From Paenibacillus aceti (GTDB lineage: Bacteria; Bacillota; Bacilli; Paenibacillales; Paenibacillaceae), in the NCBI RefSeq assembly GCF_003614185.1, contig NZ_KZ987724.1, positions 3,513,066 through 3,577,065 of the forward strand: 64,000 nucleotides of DNA, written 5' to 3'. Made by a program: the position numbers and the translations under genes. Positions 1 to 8,228 of the stretch are shown one piece after another. Within the stretch, counting starts at the first letter, position 1. Each line of letters starts with the position of its first letter. A model generated the notes under the pieces. The model searched no databases and was not told the origin of the DNA. It saw only the letters and a list, made by a program, of their open reading frames with translations.

Positions 1-8
1 AAATCATG

Positions 9-29
9 ACCACCCGTCCAACGGGTGGT
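9..29. repeat. IS200-type right-end hairpin
   Basis: A perfect 9-base stem, ACCACCCGT and ACGGGTGGT, with a 3-base loop. It lies beyond the 3' end of the minus-strand tnpA and resembles the hairpin at 696-714 on the other side. Subterminal hairpins flanking a lone TnpA are what the IS200 group uses for end recognition. The outer edge of the element is therefore close to base 1. Confidence 0.65.
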
Positions 30-143
30 TTGCACTTGGGGTATAACCCCCTGTTGCCAAACTGCGCCTAAAGACGCTAGCCTGACCACAAATCTGTTCA
101 GGCTCAGTGTAATTTGTCACTTTCACTAACCAGTTAAACTGGT

Positions 144-617
144 TTATTTCTTTTTGCTCCTGTTACTGCTAAACGGATCTTCGTACTCTTTTACACTCAA
201 CTTATCTATTGCTTGGTCATGTGCTTCTTGTTCACGAATGTATTTTGCTACGGTTGCTTCATTTAGGCCCACTGTACTTACATAATAGCCTTCTGCCCAA
301 AATTTTCGATTCCCATATTTATACTTTAGTTGCGCGTGCTTTTCAAAGATCATTAGCGAACTTTTCCCCTTCAGATATCCCATGAATGTGGACACGGCTA
401 TCTTTGGGGGGATCGCTACCAGCATGTGTACATGATCTGGCATCATATGACCTTCCAGGATGTCCACTCCCTTATACTTACATAAACGTTTGAAAATTTC
501 GATTAAGTCTTTCCTCACTTGATTATAGATCTCTTTCCGTCTATACTTCGGGGTGAACACAATGTGGTATTTGCACATCCACTTCGTGTGAGCTAGACTA
601 TAGCTCTTGTTTGCCAT
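144..617 (-). CDS. tnpA: IS200/IS605-family transposase TnpA
   Basis: 157-residue single-strand DNA transposase of the Y1 HUH class. The HUH pair is visible as HVH at residues 62-64 (in PDHVHMLV), and the likely catalytic tyrosine is Y126 in VAKYIREQ. The length is normal for IS200 TnpA and the frame is intact. No tnpB lies next to it, so this is an IS200-type element rather than IS605. Hairpins at 9-29 and 696-714 flank it, and a further inverted repeat (about 619-672, AAGACCAT against ATGGTCTT) sits just upstream of the start, where IS200 elements usually hide the ribosome binding site. The family call is secure. Exact ends of the element were not fixed. Confidence 0.93.
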   Translation of the reverse strand: MANKSYSLAHTKWMCKYHIVFTPKYRRKEIYNQVRKDLIEIFKRLCKYKGVDILEGHMMPDHVHMLVAIPPKIAVSTFMGYLKGKSSLMIFEKHAQLKYKYGNRKFWAEGYYVSTVGLNEATVAKYIREQEAHDQAIDKLSVKEYEDPFSSNRSKKK

Positions 618-618
618 C

Positions 619-672
619 TAAGACCATTCCTTTCAATTGAGCCTGAACATCTCAATTCTATCGGGATGGTCT
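619..672 (-). promoter_or_regulatory. inverted repeat over the tnpA start region
   Basis: AAGACCAT at the left pairs with ATGGTCTT at the right, and an inner CAATTGAG/CTCAATT pairing is also possible. The structure covers the translation start of the minus-strand transposase. In IS200 elements such a stem-loop lowers TnpA translation; that role is inferred here. Confidence 0.45.
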
Positions 673-695
673 TATTGGTCAAACCCTCGATCCCT

Positions 696-714
696 CCACC
701 CGCATAGCGGGTGG
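696..714. repeat. IS200-type left-end hairpin
   Basis: Stem CCACCCGC / GCGGGTGG with loop ATA, followed on the plus strand by a T run. It matches the hairpin at 9-29 in sequence and lies on the tnpA 5' side, so it marks the left end of the IS200-type element. The end lies about 40 bases from the terminator of the downstream T-box leader. Confidence 0.6.
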
Positions 715-756
715 TTTTTTGTTTCGCGCGTTTCACGCACTCAACTGGCTAAAGCC

Positions 757-1013
757 ATAATAAAAAAAGCGCCTCATCCGCAAGGGACGAGCACGCTCGT
801 GGTTCCACCCAAAATTCAATCCGCTATTCGCGAAATCCTTAGCTGTCCTGTAACGGGAACTCCCGGCAATCCTTACACTCATCACCTGCACTTTGCACAG
901 GCTTGATTTCAAAATTGCAGCTACAAGGTGGTAAATACTTAAGTCTCCCATAGGGGCTTTCAGCCGGGGCCCCATTCTCTGATATGGCATTCGTAAGCAT
1001 TCATGTCCTTGAT
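757..1013 (-). ncRNA. T-box riboswitch leader (second of a tandem pair)
   Basis: Read on the minus strand, it contains the T-box core GGGTGGAACCACGAG (complement at 782-810) followed by CTCGTCCC, then a GC-rich terminator and a T run (complement 762-768). The 5' part folds like stem I: AAGG pairs with CCTT at the base, AATGCTT with AAGTATT, CCATA with TATGG, with a CAGAGA (AG-bulge) motif and a GGGGC/GCCCC distal helix. T-box leaders sense uncharged tRNA and control a downstream synthetase or amino-acid gene. The specifier loop reads GAGACTTA; it could be ACT (Thr), GAC (Asp) or CTT (Leu). No target gene follows; the IS200-type element does. Confidence 0.85.
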
Positions 1014-1034
1014 CGTCGCTTGACCTATATAAAA

Positions 1035-1303
1035 ATCAAAAAAGCGCACTGTCCGCATAGGGACGAGCGCGCTCGTGGTTCCACCCAAGTTCAATCCGCT
1101 GTTACTACTTGCATTCAGCCGCAGCGAATTCTCAGTGTTCTGTAACGGGAATTCCCGGCAATCCTTACACTCATCACCTGCACTTCGCAGGCTTGATTTC
1201 AAAATTGCAGCTACAAGGCGGTAAATACTCAGGTCTCCCACAGGGGCTTTCAGCCGGGGCCCCATTCTCTGATATGGTGTCGGTAAGTATTCATGTCCTT
1301 GAT
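1035..1303 (-). ncRNA. T-box riboswitch leader (first of a tandem pair)
   Basis: A close copy of the leader at 757-1013 and upstream of it in transcription. The T-box core has its complement at 1059-1086, followed by a terminator (GCGC-TC-GTCC against GGAC-AGT-GCGC) and a T run (complement about 1031-1044). Stem I pairings AAGG/CCTT and AATACT/AGTATT, the AG-bulge motif and the distal helix are kept. Where the stem differs between copies (AATACT here, AATGCTT there) pairing is preserved. The specifier loop reads GAGACCTG, so ACC (Thr), GAC (Asp) or CTG (Leu) are possible. Thr and Asp are each consistent with both copies. Confidence 0.85.
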
Positions 1304-1324
1304 TCCAGCTTTTGCGATACAACA

Positions 1325-1353
1325 ATACTAAGCAACCGTGAATTAAATGTCAA
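1325..1353 (-). promoter_or_regulatory. promoter of the tandem T-box transcript
   Basis: On the minus strand a perfect -35 TTGACA (complement 1348-1353) is followed after 17 bases by TAGTAT (complement 1325-1330). Transcription would start just ahead of the first T-box stem I. It is a textbook vegetative sigma-A promoter shape. Confidence 0.65.
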
Positions 1354-1360
1354 CCGTTAT

Positions 1361-1690
1361 TTACCCCGCCCGCTCAAATCGGATCGTATACGCCGTGTCT
1401 TGAAGCGGGTTAAAGCGAATATACACAAACACGCCAAACTCATTGCCGTCCTTGGTCCTGATCCAGAGCTTGAATTTCTCCTCAGCCTGATCTGCCGCAA
1501 GATTGGTTCGGCCCACATGTAAATAATCAATAATATCCGCTTGATAGTGGCGCTGAGTTTCCTTGACAGCAATCGTGCCCCATTTGGCGTATTCCGGTGC
1601 AGCAACCAGTTTCGGAGCAATGACCACTAACAATAAGGCAACTGCCATGATTACACTCCCGATTAGACCTGTTATTTTCCTCATATTCAC
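1361..1690 (-). CDS. DUF3889 family exported protein
   Basis: 109 residues with an N-terminal hydrophobic segment (about residues 8-30, likely a signal peptide or anchor) and a small domain beginning YAKWGTIAVKET. The pattern of YAKWG, DYLHVGR, EKFKLWIR and FGVFVYIRF is that of DUF3889, a short secreted family of Bacillus and Paenibacillus with no known function. A strong site (AGGAGAGGGGTG) precedes the ATG. It lies just upstream of the T-box promoter and reads in the same direction, but nothing ties the two together. Confidence 0.75.
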   Translation of the reverse strand: MNMRKITGLIGSVIMAVALLLVVIAPKLVAAPEYAKWGTIAVKETQRHYQADIIDYLHVGRTNLAADQAEEKFKLWIRTKDGNEFGVFVYIRFNPLQDTAYTIRFERAG

Positions 1691-1819
1691 ACCCCTCTCC
1701 TAATATCCCCCCCCTACACCCAGCAATATTCTTCACTTACTTTAGTCTATGAGCTCTAGTACTTGATGACTGGTAGTTTATCCTTCTGATCTGCTACGTA
1801 TCCAAATGCTCCGCTCGGT

Positions 1820-2032
1820 TCACAACTGCTGAAAACCTGTACGTCCTGATCGCTGCAACTCTGCTGCCTGTTCACGAAATTCCCTTGTTTGCTCACAGTA
1901 CCCATGAATTTCATCTATAAGCTGTTCGTATGCTGCACGAGCCTGGGCAATAGACCTCACTTCTTTTTCTGCTTCCTGTGCTAGTTGCTGGTTCTTCAAC
2001 TCTTCTGCCCCTACTTGTACACGTTTTTCCAT
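1820..2032 (-). CDS. small coiled-coil protein, function unknown
   Basis: About 70 residues, charged and strongly helical (AQEAEKEVRSIAQARAAYEQ and onward), with no signal peptide. The chosen ATG has AAGGAT six to seven bases ahead; two ATGs further upstream are possible. It follows the toxin/immunity pair on the same strand, and its heptad-like pattern recalls the helical N-terminus of type VII secretion substrates. It could be a leftover of such a gene. No family was recognised, and it may not be a gene. Confidence 0.35.
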   Translation of the reverse strand: MEKRVQVGAEELKNQQLAQEAEKEVRSIAQARAAYEQLIDEIHGYCEQTREFREQAAELQRSGRTGFQQL

Positions 2033-2118
2033 TCGTTTCATCCTTGTTTCTGGCACACAAGAAAAGCTCAATCCTACTTATAAAACAAGTTGGAAAGAGC
2101 TTATGTAAAAATACTATA

Positions 2119-2556
2119 CTATTCTTGTTTTTTAGCCCAATATCCTTCAATTTCATTTATTGCGTTTATTGCATCTGCCCTAATACTCCCATTCTCATGA
2201 TCCAAATACTTGGTCAGATAGGATAAGTAATCCTTTTTAAAAGTGAACCCTAATATCGTCAATGCGGAGTGGAAACATTCTTCGGGCAGAGTATCAAGAT
2301 TGTACGCTAAAATATCAAAGTTAATCTCATCAATATTCTTATACGTTGCTGCGGTAAGTATTGCGTTGAATATTTCCTCCTTTATCTCTAAGTTGTCTTC
2401 TTTAAAACCGAAATCAAGTAATGCTATAATTATTTCCTTACAATTATCAATTGAATTGTTATATGATTCAAATACATCACAAAGGTGGCTTAAAACTTCT
2501 GTTTTTTCCTCAACATCTGAACCAGAGAGTATCGCCCTTAATTCTTCTACCTTCAT
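2119..2556 (-). CDS. putative immunity protein, HEAT-repeat-like
   Basis: 145 acidic residues in repeated helix pairs (for example EEIFNAILTAATY, CFHSALTILGF and SIRADAINAINEIEG), which suggests a small HEAT/ARM-type solenoid. It starts 18 bases after the stop of the Ntox30-like toxin gene, in the same direction, with GAGGTG six bases before the ATG. An upstream in-frame GTG at 2565 would overlap that site and is less likely. A small acidic cytoplasmic protein directly behind a polymorphic toxin gene is the usual place for its immunity gene. The immunity role is inferred from position. The composition is AT-rich compared with neighbours, as is common for acquired immunity genes. Confidence 0.6.
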   Translation of the reverse strand: MKVEELRAILSGSDVEEKTEVLSHLCDVFESYNNSIDNCKEIIIALLDFGFKEDNLEIKEEIFNAILTAATYKNIDEINFDILAYNLDTLPEECFHSALTILGFTFKKDYLSYLTKYLDHENGSIRADAINAINEIEGYWAKKQE

Positions 2557-2573
2557 TCTTTTCACCTCACTTT

Positions 2574-4274
2574 TTATGGAGCAAATGGGATATGGGTCTC
2601 ATTGGCAATTGACTCATTATAATATGGACTGTTCTCTTTAAGCACATTCTCTTTATGGAAGTTCCCGTTTGAATCCATTGTCCACTTCCATTTTGGGTTT
2701 ACTTGTTTGATCTCTACTCTATAAATCCAACCATTTGCAGCATTGCTTCCAGGTGGGGCGGAAGGATCGATACTATGCGCGCGAACATCCCATGTCTTCC
2801 CTGCTTCATCAACCCATCTGAATTTTATTCCTTCCTTTGCCCCTCCTGTCACTTCCCGCCAAGGAATTTGTTTAGCATCTGCGGGTATCCTAGATATAAG
2901 GTCATTTACATCTTTAACATTTTGAAAGTCGCCAACCGCTCCAGTCCCAATTCTATTAAGGTCTATATTAGGAGCTTTTGGCGTCCCCTTAGTCCCGGGC
3001 TCTATTACTTTTGATGGCTTACCCGTTAATACTTCTCCATTCGGAGACACAAGTCTCCCTTCACCGATGTCTGTCCTTCCTACATTCGGTACCCTTGTCC
3101 ATTTTCCTTCCGGGGTCTTCTTAAAATAAATTGGACCCATGTCCGGTGGTAATCTAACAATTTTTTTCGGGTATTCCAGCTTATTGGCTGCCCTCGCTAT
3201 TGCGCCTAACTTCGCAGCCTTCCCCAGCTTATTCACCTGCATTCCGGGTACAAAGAAGGAGGAAAACACTGTCAGCATTTCTGTCTTCTGCTCTGGGGTT
3301 CCATTTTCAAAATCTTTATACAGCTTCTTCGCGCCTTCCCAGATCACTTGCGGATTTTGTACCAGATAAATCGCTGAATTTAGAACCTCCTGCGTTGTAC
3401 TCACAGGATCGGTAGCGAATTGAAACACAAGCTGTACCGTGCCCATCGTACCCATGACAGTCTCTCTTGCTAGGGTTTGTCCAAATGTACGTAGGACTGA
3501 ATCGACGCTTTCCACTTTCTCGCGCCATTCTGTCTTGCCGTAAGTCTCCTCTAGCCAGATCAGATATTCCAGACCCGGATTCACCATTTGCTCATGTTGG
3601 ATATGCTCTTGAAAGTATGTAAGTGTCGTTTCGTTCTCTTTGTTATACGGATCAATAGGGGTTCCGTCTGGTAATTTCGAAGGCGGGCTGTTCGCTTCAA
3701 TTTGTGCCTGCATGTCCATAATTATCGTGACAATCTGGTCATCATCAACTAGCTCCCAATCTCGCTCTCCCTTTTCTTGCATCAGTGCGTGAAGACGGTT
3801 CATGATACCTTGGTGCTGGAAATCCTGAAGTAATTCAAACCTATTGGGGAACTTGATGGATCCGGAAGAAGAGGACTTATTGGAGTGAAACAGACTATGT
3901 TCTTTCAAATCCTGCGACTGTGCAGCAAGAAACGGGAAGGTATGATCGAAGTGGGGTGTAGACGATTGGGTTTGAAGCAACTTCTCGACTTGCCTGTCGG
4001 TATCTGCATATTGACCTGCGGCAGATCTGAGTCCGTCTACCTTCTCCCGCATCTGGTCATCTAGTCGCCTAGCCAACACTTCAATCTCGCGGAGTATGCT
4101 TTCAGCTTCTTGAGCAGCTTCACGTACGTAATACTCCGAGTAATTGGCTTCTGTATCCCGCAGCAGACGATTCACATCCTTGGACATTCCGGTAATCTCC
4201 TGCTCCATGGTCTGGCGTAAATGCTCTACTACCTTGGCCAAATTCTCGAGTCGATCAAGATCTATCTTTTGAAT
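2574..4274 (-). CDS. polymorphic toxin with C-terminal Ntox30-like domain
   Basis: About 566 residues. Residues 1-100 are helical and coiled-coil-like, as in WXG/LXG-type substrates of the type VII secretion system. A long middle part follows. The last 130 residues (from RIPADAKQIPWREVTGG to the end THIPFAP) match the pattern of polymorphic toxin type 30: WRE, GG, RAHSIDPSAPPGSNAANGW and the final SPYYNE...THIP. Such domains are predicted to be RNases or DNases; the activity is not proven here. The longest frame opens at an ATG at 4295, but the site AGGAGGTGT lies inside it. With normal spacing, that site points to the ATT codon at 4272-4274, so a rare ATT start is the best choice. The immunity candidate follows immediately. 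Confidence 0.75.
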   Translation of the reverse strand: MQKIDLDRLENLAKVVEHLRQTMEQEITGMSKDVNRLLRDTEANYSEYYVREAAQEAESILREIEVLARRLDDQMREKVDGLRSAAGQYADTDRQVEKLLQTQSSTPHFDHTFPFLAAQSQDLKEHSLFHSNKSSSSGSIKFPNRFELLQDFQHQGIMNRLHALMQEKGERDWELVDDDQIVTIIMDMQAQIEANSPPSKLPDGTPIDPYNKENETTLTYFQEHIQHEQMVNPGLEYLIWLEETYGKTEWREKVESVDSVLRTFGQTLARETVMGTMGTVQLVFQFATDPVSTTQEVLNSAIYLVQNPQVIWEGAKKLYKDFENGTPEQKTEMLTVFSSFFVPGMQVNKLGKAAKLGAIARAANKLEYPKKIVRLPPDMGPIYFKKTPEGKWTRVPNVGRTDIGEGRLVSPNGEVLTGKPSKVIEPGTKGTPKAPNIDLNRIGTGAVGDFQNVKDVNDLISRIPADAKQIPWREVTGGAKEGIKFRWVDEAGKTWDVRAHSIDPSAPPGSNAANGWIYRVEIKQVNPKWKWTMDSNGNFHKENVLKENSPYYNESIANETHIPFAP

Positions 4275-4290
4275 GGAAGGACACCTCCTA
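4272..4290 (-). promoter_or_regulatory. ribosome binding site implying an ATT start
   Basis: On the minus strand AGGAGGTGT is followed after 6 bases by ATT, in frame with the toxin. The ATG at 4295 lies upstream of this site and has no ribosome binding site of its own. The next in-frame alternative (TTG) is eleven codons further in. ATT starts are rare and usually lower expression. Confidence 0.5.
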
Positions 4291-4524
4291 CACATGATAT
4301 ACCGTCAGTTATTTCATACGTTTTGGAATCACATGGTGTAAGGTAAATGGTTCTGAGGTGGTTATACTAGGGCTAAGAGGGATTACATGACATATATTCT
4401 AGAAATCCATATAGGATAATACAATATATTCCTGGATAATACAAAAATACGACTGTTTTCTTGCTTTAGCCCCGATCAAAGGAGAATCCATCCAAACAGC
4501 GGATTCTTCTGCTAATGGGAGCAC

Positions 4525-4709
4525 TAATTGCATAAAGTACAACTAAAATCTCGCAAATCGACTATAGCCTTACTTTAATTGCAAAACGTACACTTAAAAT
4601 TAGAAATTCTCTTGACTCGCAAGATATGAGTGTTTTTAAATGTACAAAATACACTTGCAAGAGAGGACTTCCGAAAGAACCAGGAAAATAAGTGTAGGTT
4701 TTGCAATTA
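4525..4709. repeat. four-unit intergenic element, family II (copy 1)
   Basis: Four 21-base units: forward at 4525-4545 and 4576-4596, reverse at 4637-4657 and 4689-4709. The consensus is TAATTGCAAAA, one base, then GTACACTTA. Starts are 51, 61 and 52 bases apart. Unit 3 is the most diverged. The sequences between units are not repeated. It sits between the toxin start and the IS110-type element. The same layout recurs at 56368 and, with an unrelated unit, at 10355, 24765 and 45818. Confidence 0.7.
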
Positions 4710-4830
4710 GCTTAGGGGTGATACAGTAATTTCTTAATATTTGTACAAATAAACATTCATGATCTCCCGAGCGCAAACCAAGCATGAAAATAGCGAGCGT
4801 TTAGAGCTTCCGCCTCCATCCGATACTGCT

Positions 4831-4925
4831 AATACATGACGCGAACACGTTCTTTTTTATGGTGGTGTAACCCCGACAAATAAACTGTTGAGGATGAAGC
4901 TCGAATTCATCCACCGTCATGTATT
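4831..4925 (+). ncRNA. candidate IS110 bridge RNA region
   Basis: The non-coding stretch ahead of the IS110-type transposase has a perfect 11-base inverted repeat, AATACATGACG at 4831-4841 and CGTCATGTATT at 4915-4925. Inside it is a 7-base hairpin, GGATGAA/TTCATCC (4892-4912). In IS110 elements the left non-coding end is transcribed into a structured bridge RNA that pairs with donor and target DNA. Position and structure fit; target and donor loops were not resolved, and the true RNA may start further upstream. Confidence 0.45.
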
Positions 4926-4947
4926 TCAGCTACGGAGGGATTAAAGT

Positions 4948-6106
4948 ATGGAAGTATTACTTGAACGTTGCGCTGGTATGGACGTTCACCAAGAGACGAT
5001 TGTTGTTTGTGTAATAACGACGGATGCAGCTGGTGAGACTCACAGCGATGTCCGAACCTTTGGAACAATGACCAAGCATCTTTTCGAATTACTCAAGTTT
5101 CTAGAGACTCACGGCGTTACACACATCGCGATGGAGAGTACGGGAATCTACTGGAAACCTGTATACAACATTCTGGAGGGCTACTTCACTGTTGTACTCG
5201 CAAATGCGCAGCGCATCAAGAATGTCCCCGGTCGCAAGACGGACGTTTGTGACGCGGAATGGATTGCGAAGTTGCTTCGGGTCGGTCTTATTGAACCAAG
5301 CTTTGTGCCATCCGAGGACTTGAGAGAGCTCCGTGACCTTTGCCGACTTCGGAAAAAACGAATGGGTTCTCTAACGGCGGAGAAAAATCGTATCCAGAAG
5401 TATCTTGAAGCAGGGAACGTCAAGCTTGGCAGCGTTATCTCAGATATATTCGGTGTATCCGGACGAAACTTGTTGCAGCGCTTAATTGCGCAAGGTTACG
5501 TGGACGCTGAAGATGTCGAAGCGAGCGTCAAGGGCTCGATCAAGAACAAACAGGCTGAGGTTACCGACTCTCTTTTTGGCACAATGACCCCACATCAGAT
5601 TCGTTTGATCAAAGACTGCTGGGAGCACATTGAATACTTGGAGAAGTCCATCGCTCGATTGGAAGGCGAGATTCATGAGCACTTAGAACCTTACCGCACG
5701 GAGTACGAACTACTTCAGACCATACCAGGGGTCAGCGAACGAACAGCTTCGGCACTCCTCGCAGAAATCGGCGTCAATATGGAGCAGTTTCCGACCGCTG
5801 ATCACCTTGCTTCCTGGGCTGGTGTAGCGCCAGGCAACCATGAAAGTGCGGGCAAAAAAAAGTACAAAAAGCGTAAAAGGCAATCCTCATGCGAAAGTGA
5901 CATTATGCGAAGCGTCCTGGGCAATCGCTCGCTCACGAAACACGATATTGGCAACGAAGTTTTGGAAGATTGCTTCACGACGAGGGAAGAAAAAAGCTTG
6001 CATCGCCATCTCGCGCAAGATACTTGTCATTGCATACCACATGTTGAAAAGCAAACAAGCTTACATTGATGGTGGCCCATTAACGACGCTCACGCAAATT
6101 GGTTAA
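4948..6106 (+). pseudogene. IS110-family transposase, frameshifted
   Basis: A DEDD-type transposase/recombinase of the IS110 family. The N-terminal RuvC-like domain shows [15 protein letters not shown] and [11 protein letters not shown]; a coiled-coil linker follows; the C-terminal domain shows [13 protein letters not shown], then [15 protein letters not shown] with the expected serine. After a run of eight A at 5854-5861 the frame changes. The first frame ends in unrelated sequence at 6069, while the +1 frame carries the normal continuation (STKSVKGNP..., [28 protein letters not shown]) to 6106. Seven A would restore one reading frame, so this is either a one-base insertion or a slippage site. 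ATG with GGAGGG ahead. Confidence 0.85.
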
Positions 6107-6302
6107 CCTAACAGCATAGACAAAACCAATTGACTTTAAACCTAGTCCCTTCAAAGAAGTTGGACCGGGCATCTTATCGGCATTTTTCAGAAATCTATTA
6201 CTTTTCAAAAGACGATATTCAATCAAACGAGCGTTTGGATTTTCACAGAAAAATGAACTTTCTGCGCTCCTTGCGACTCTTACAGTTAAGAGAGGTGAAG
6301 GC

Positions 6303-6899
6303 ATGAATGTAGCTCGACTAGTGAAAAGAGCAAAAAAAGGCAATAAAGAAGCATTGCTTCAGCTTATAACTGCGGAGCAGGATGCTTATTATCGGCTTGC
6401 TCTTACTTATATGGGAAATGACCATGATGCGATGGATGCCATGGAAGATATGATCGTCACATTATACGAGAAAATCGATCAGCTGCAGAATGCACAGGCC
6501 TTCTATAGCTGGAGCAAGACTATTCTGGTTAACAGTTGCAGAGGGCTGCTCCGCAAGCGGAGCAAGCTGGTGCTAGTGGATGAATGGGAGATGGGAGCAA
6601 ATCGCCAGCGCCCTGGACAAGATACGGATCGTGGTAAGGTTATGGTCAGCCCATTTCCGATCCATCCCGCTGCGGTGGATGACTCCTACTTAAGAAGTGA
6701 ACAGCAGATCGATATCCAGAGCTTGTTTCAACATATCAATGAACAGCAGAGAGAAGCGATTCAGTTGAAATATTTTCATGACCTGGACTATCAGTCGATC
6801 GCCGATATAACCCAGGTCTCCATCGGGACGGTGAAATCCCGGATTCATCAAGGGCTGAAGAAGCTTAAAGAGCATTACGGAGGTGATAGGAATGAATGA
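6303..6899 (+). CDS. ECF sigma-70 factor
   Basis: 198-residue RNA polymerase sigma factor of the extracytoplasmic-function type. Region 2 lies at about residues 10-80 (AYYRLALTYMGNDHDAMDAMEDMIV), and region 4 at about 140-195 (FQHINEQQREAIQLKYFHDLDYQSIADITQ, then VSIGTVKSRIHQGLKKLK, a clear helix-turn-helix). GAGAGGTGA precedes the ATG. The stop overlaps the next ATG (ATGAATGA), so it is translationally coupled to a membrane protein of the usual anti-sigma kind. It would direct transcription of a stress or envelope regulon and often its own operon. Confidence 0.9.
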   Translation: MNVARLVKRAKKGNKEALLQLITAEQDAYYRLALTYMGNDHDAMDAMEDMIVTLYEKIDQLQNAQAFYSWSKTILVNSCRGLLRKRSKLVLVDEWEMGANRQRPGQDTDRGKVMVSPFPIHPAAVDDSYLRSEQQIDIQSLFQHINEQQREAIQLKYFHDLDYQSIADITQVSIGTVKSRIHQGLKKLKEHYGGDRNE

Positions 6900-8184
6900 G
6901 CTTGAGCCGCTATTCGACGCTGAGAAGAAACGCATCGATTCCATAAAGGCACCGGAAGAGCTTGAAGGCCGATTAAGAGCCGCGCTAAATACCGCCCCGC
7001 CCAAAAAGACAAAGAGGATCTCGCCGATCATAAAAGCCGCCGTCGTCGTCATGCTGGTCGCCGTGGTTTTTGGATCGAACTATAATGTGCTCGCCTATTA
7101 TGGCAAGCAGCTATTCGGTTTCGATGAGCTGATGGAAGATACTCTGAAACAGCTTAATGCTAAGGGGAAGGGGCAGAGTATTGAGGAGAAGACCCGATTG
7201 AAAGACGGCACGGAATTCACCATCAACGGGATTATCGCCGACGCGAATCAATTGGTGATGTATTACACGCTTTATAATCCGCACGGACTGAACCAGAACA
7301 ATCTACCGATCAGTCTCTTTTCGATCAGCGGATTCTGGACTAACTCTTCCGCCGTCGGCGGAAGCTCGCTCATCAATAAGGAGCAGACAGAAATCAAGGG
7401 TATGATGACCTTTGACAGTGTGAGCCCTTTTGCCAGGAAACTAACGCTGCATTATGGTCAGTCGCTCTCGGCAGATGGACAAATGACGGAAGGAATGCTC
7501 ACTTTTCCGTATAATCCGAATCAGGCGCTGCCGACACAGATCAAGCAATCGATTCACAAGACGCTCAAGGTTGATCGAGGCTCGCTTACCTTTCAATCGA
7601 TCACAGCTACATCCACTCAGACCGTTATCAAAGGCACGATGCGAGTGGACAATTACGACCGGGTCCCTAATGCCCTATTCGGCATCAAATTAATGGCTAA
7701 CGGCGTTGAAGTTCCATCTGTCGGCAGTAGCACCAACTCTTCTTATGGCAGCAAATTCGATTTTGATATTCGCTATGATGCCTTACCAGAGCAGCTTGAT
7801 TCGTTAGAACTCGTTATGGAGGAATTCGTAGGGTATCAGGAGCTTGATGCGCAGCTGTCGCTGGAAGCAATAGACACGAATCCGTTCAAGCTGGCTGACA
7901 AGAAGCTGTGGATCAGGGATGAGTCTGTTACGGCGGAGGGCATCGAAATCAAACTGGCTACAGAGGCGGATGTCATGCTGGATGGAGTTGCTATAGAGAC
8001 AGATTCAGGGATGGTCGAGTTACAAACGACAATACGACAGGATCTTATCGATCAGCAGGATGGAACTAGCTTGAAAGAACGAACCCTGCGCTTTAATACC
8101 ACCCAGACGCCGAAATCCCTGTTCATCAAAGGAATGCATTACATGAAGCCCTATAATCAGGCGATTGAGATTCCGGTAAAATAG
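6892..8184 (+). CDS. DUF4179 domain protein, probable anti-sigma partner
   Basis: About 430 residues: a short cytoplasmic N-terminus (residues 1-48), one membrane segment (about 49-70, AAVVVMLVAVVF), and a large extracellular part with the DUF4179 pattern (LKDGTEFTINGIIADANQLVMYYTL) followed by further beta-rich sequence. The start at 6892 is chosen because GGAGGTGAT lies at the right distance; an in-frame GTG at 6883 would fall inside that site. Coupling to the sigma factor gene implies that it holds the factor inactive at the membrane until a signal arrives. The signal is unknown. Confidence 0.82.
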   Translation: MNELEPLFDAEKKRIDSIKAPEELEGRLRAALNTAPPKKTKRISPIIKAAVVVMLVAVVFGSNYNVLAYYGKQLFGFDELMEDTLKQLNAKGKGQSIEEKTRLKDGTEFTINGIIADANQLVMYYTLYNPHGLNQNNLPISLFSISGFWTNSSAVGGSSLINKEQTEIKGMMTFDSVSPFARKLTLHYGQSLSADGQMTEGMLTFPYNPNQALPTQIKQSIHKTLKVDRGSLTFQSITATSTQTVIKGTMRVDNYDRVPNALFGIKLMANGVEVPSVGSSTNSSYGSKFDFDIRYDALPEQLDSLELVMEEFVGYQELDAQLSLEAIDTNPFKLADKKLWIRDESVTAEGIEIKLATEADVMLDGVAIETDSGMVELQTTIRQDLIDQQDGTSLKERTLRFNTTQTPKSLFIKGMHYMKPYNQAIEIPVK

Positions 8185-8193
8185 CTACGTCGA

Positions 8194-8228
8194 AGAGCGG
8201 GCCAGGAGTAATCCGGCCCGCTCTTTCA
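8194..8228. terminator. bidirectional terminator
   Basis: A 10-base stem, AGAGCGGGCC (8194-8203) and GGCCCGCTCT (8215-8224), with a short T stretch after it. It lies between two converging genes, the anti-sigma gene and the ABC exporter, and probably serves both. Confidence 0.75.

Noticed and set aside
637-1522. Several open frames on both strands across the T-box leaders
   Set aside because: They follow the repeat structure of the two leaders, have no ribosome sites, and the non-coding explanation (T-box core, terminators) accounts for the sequence.
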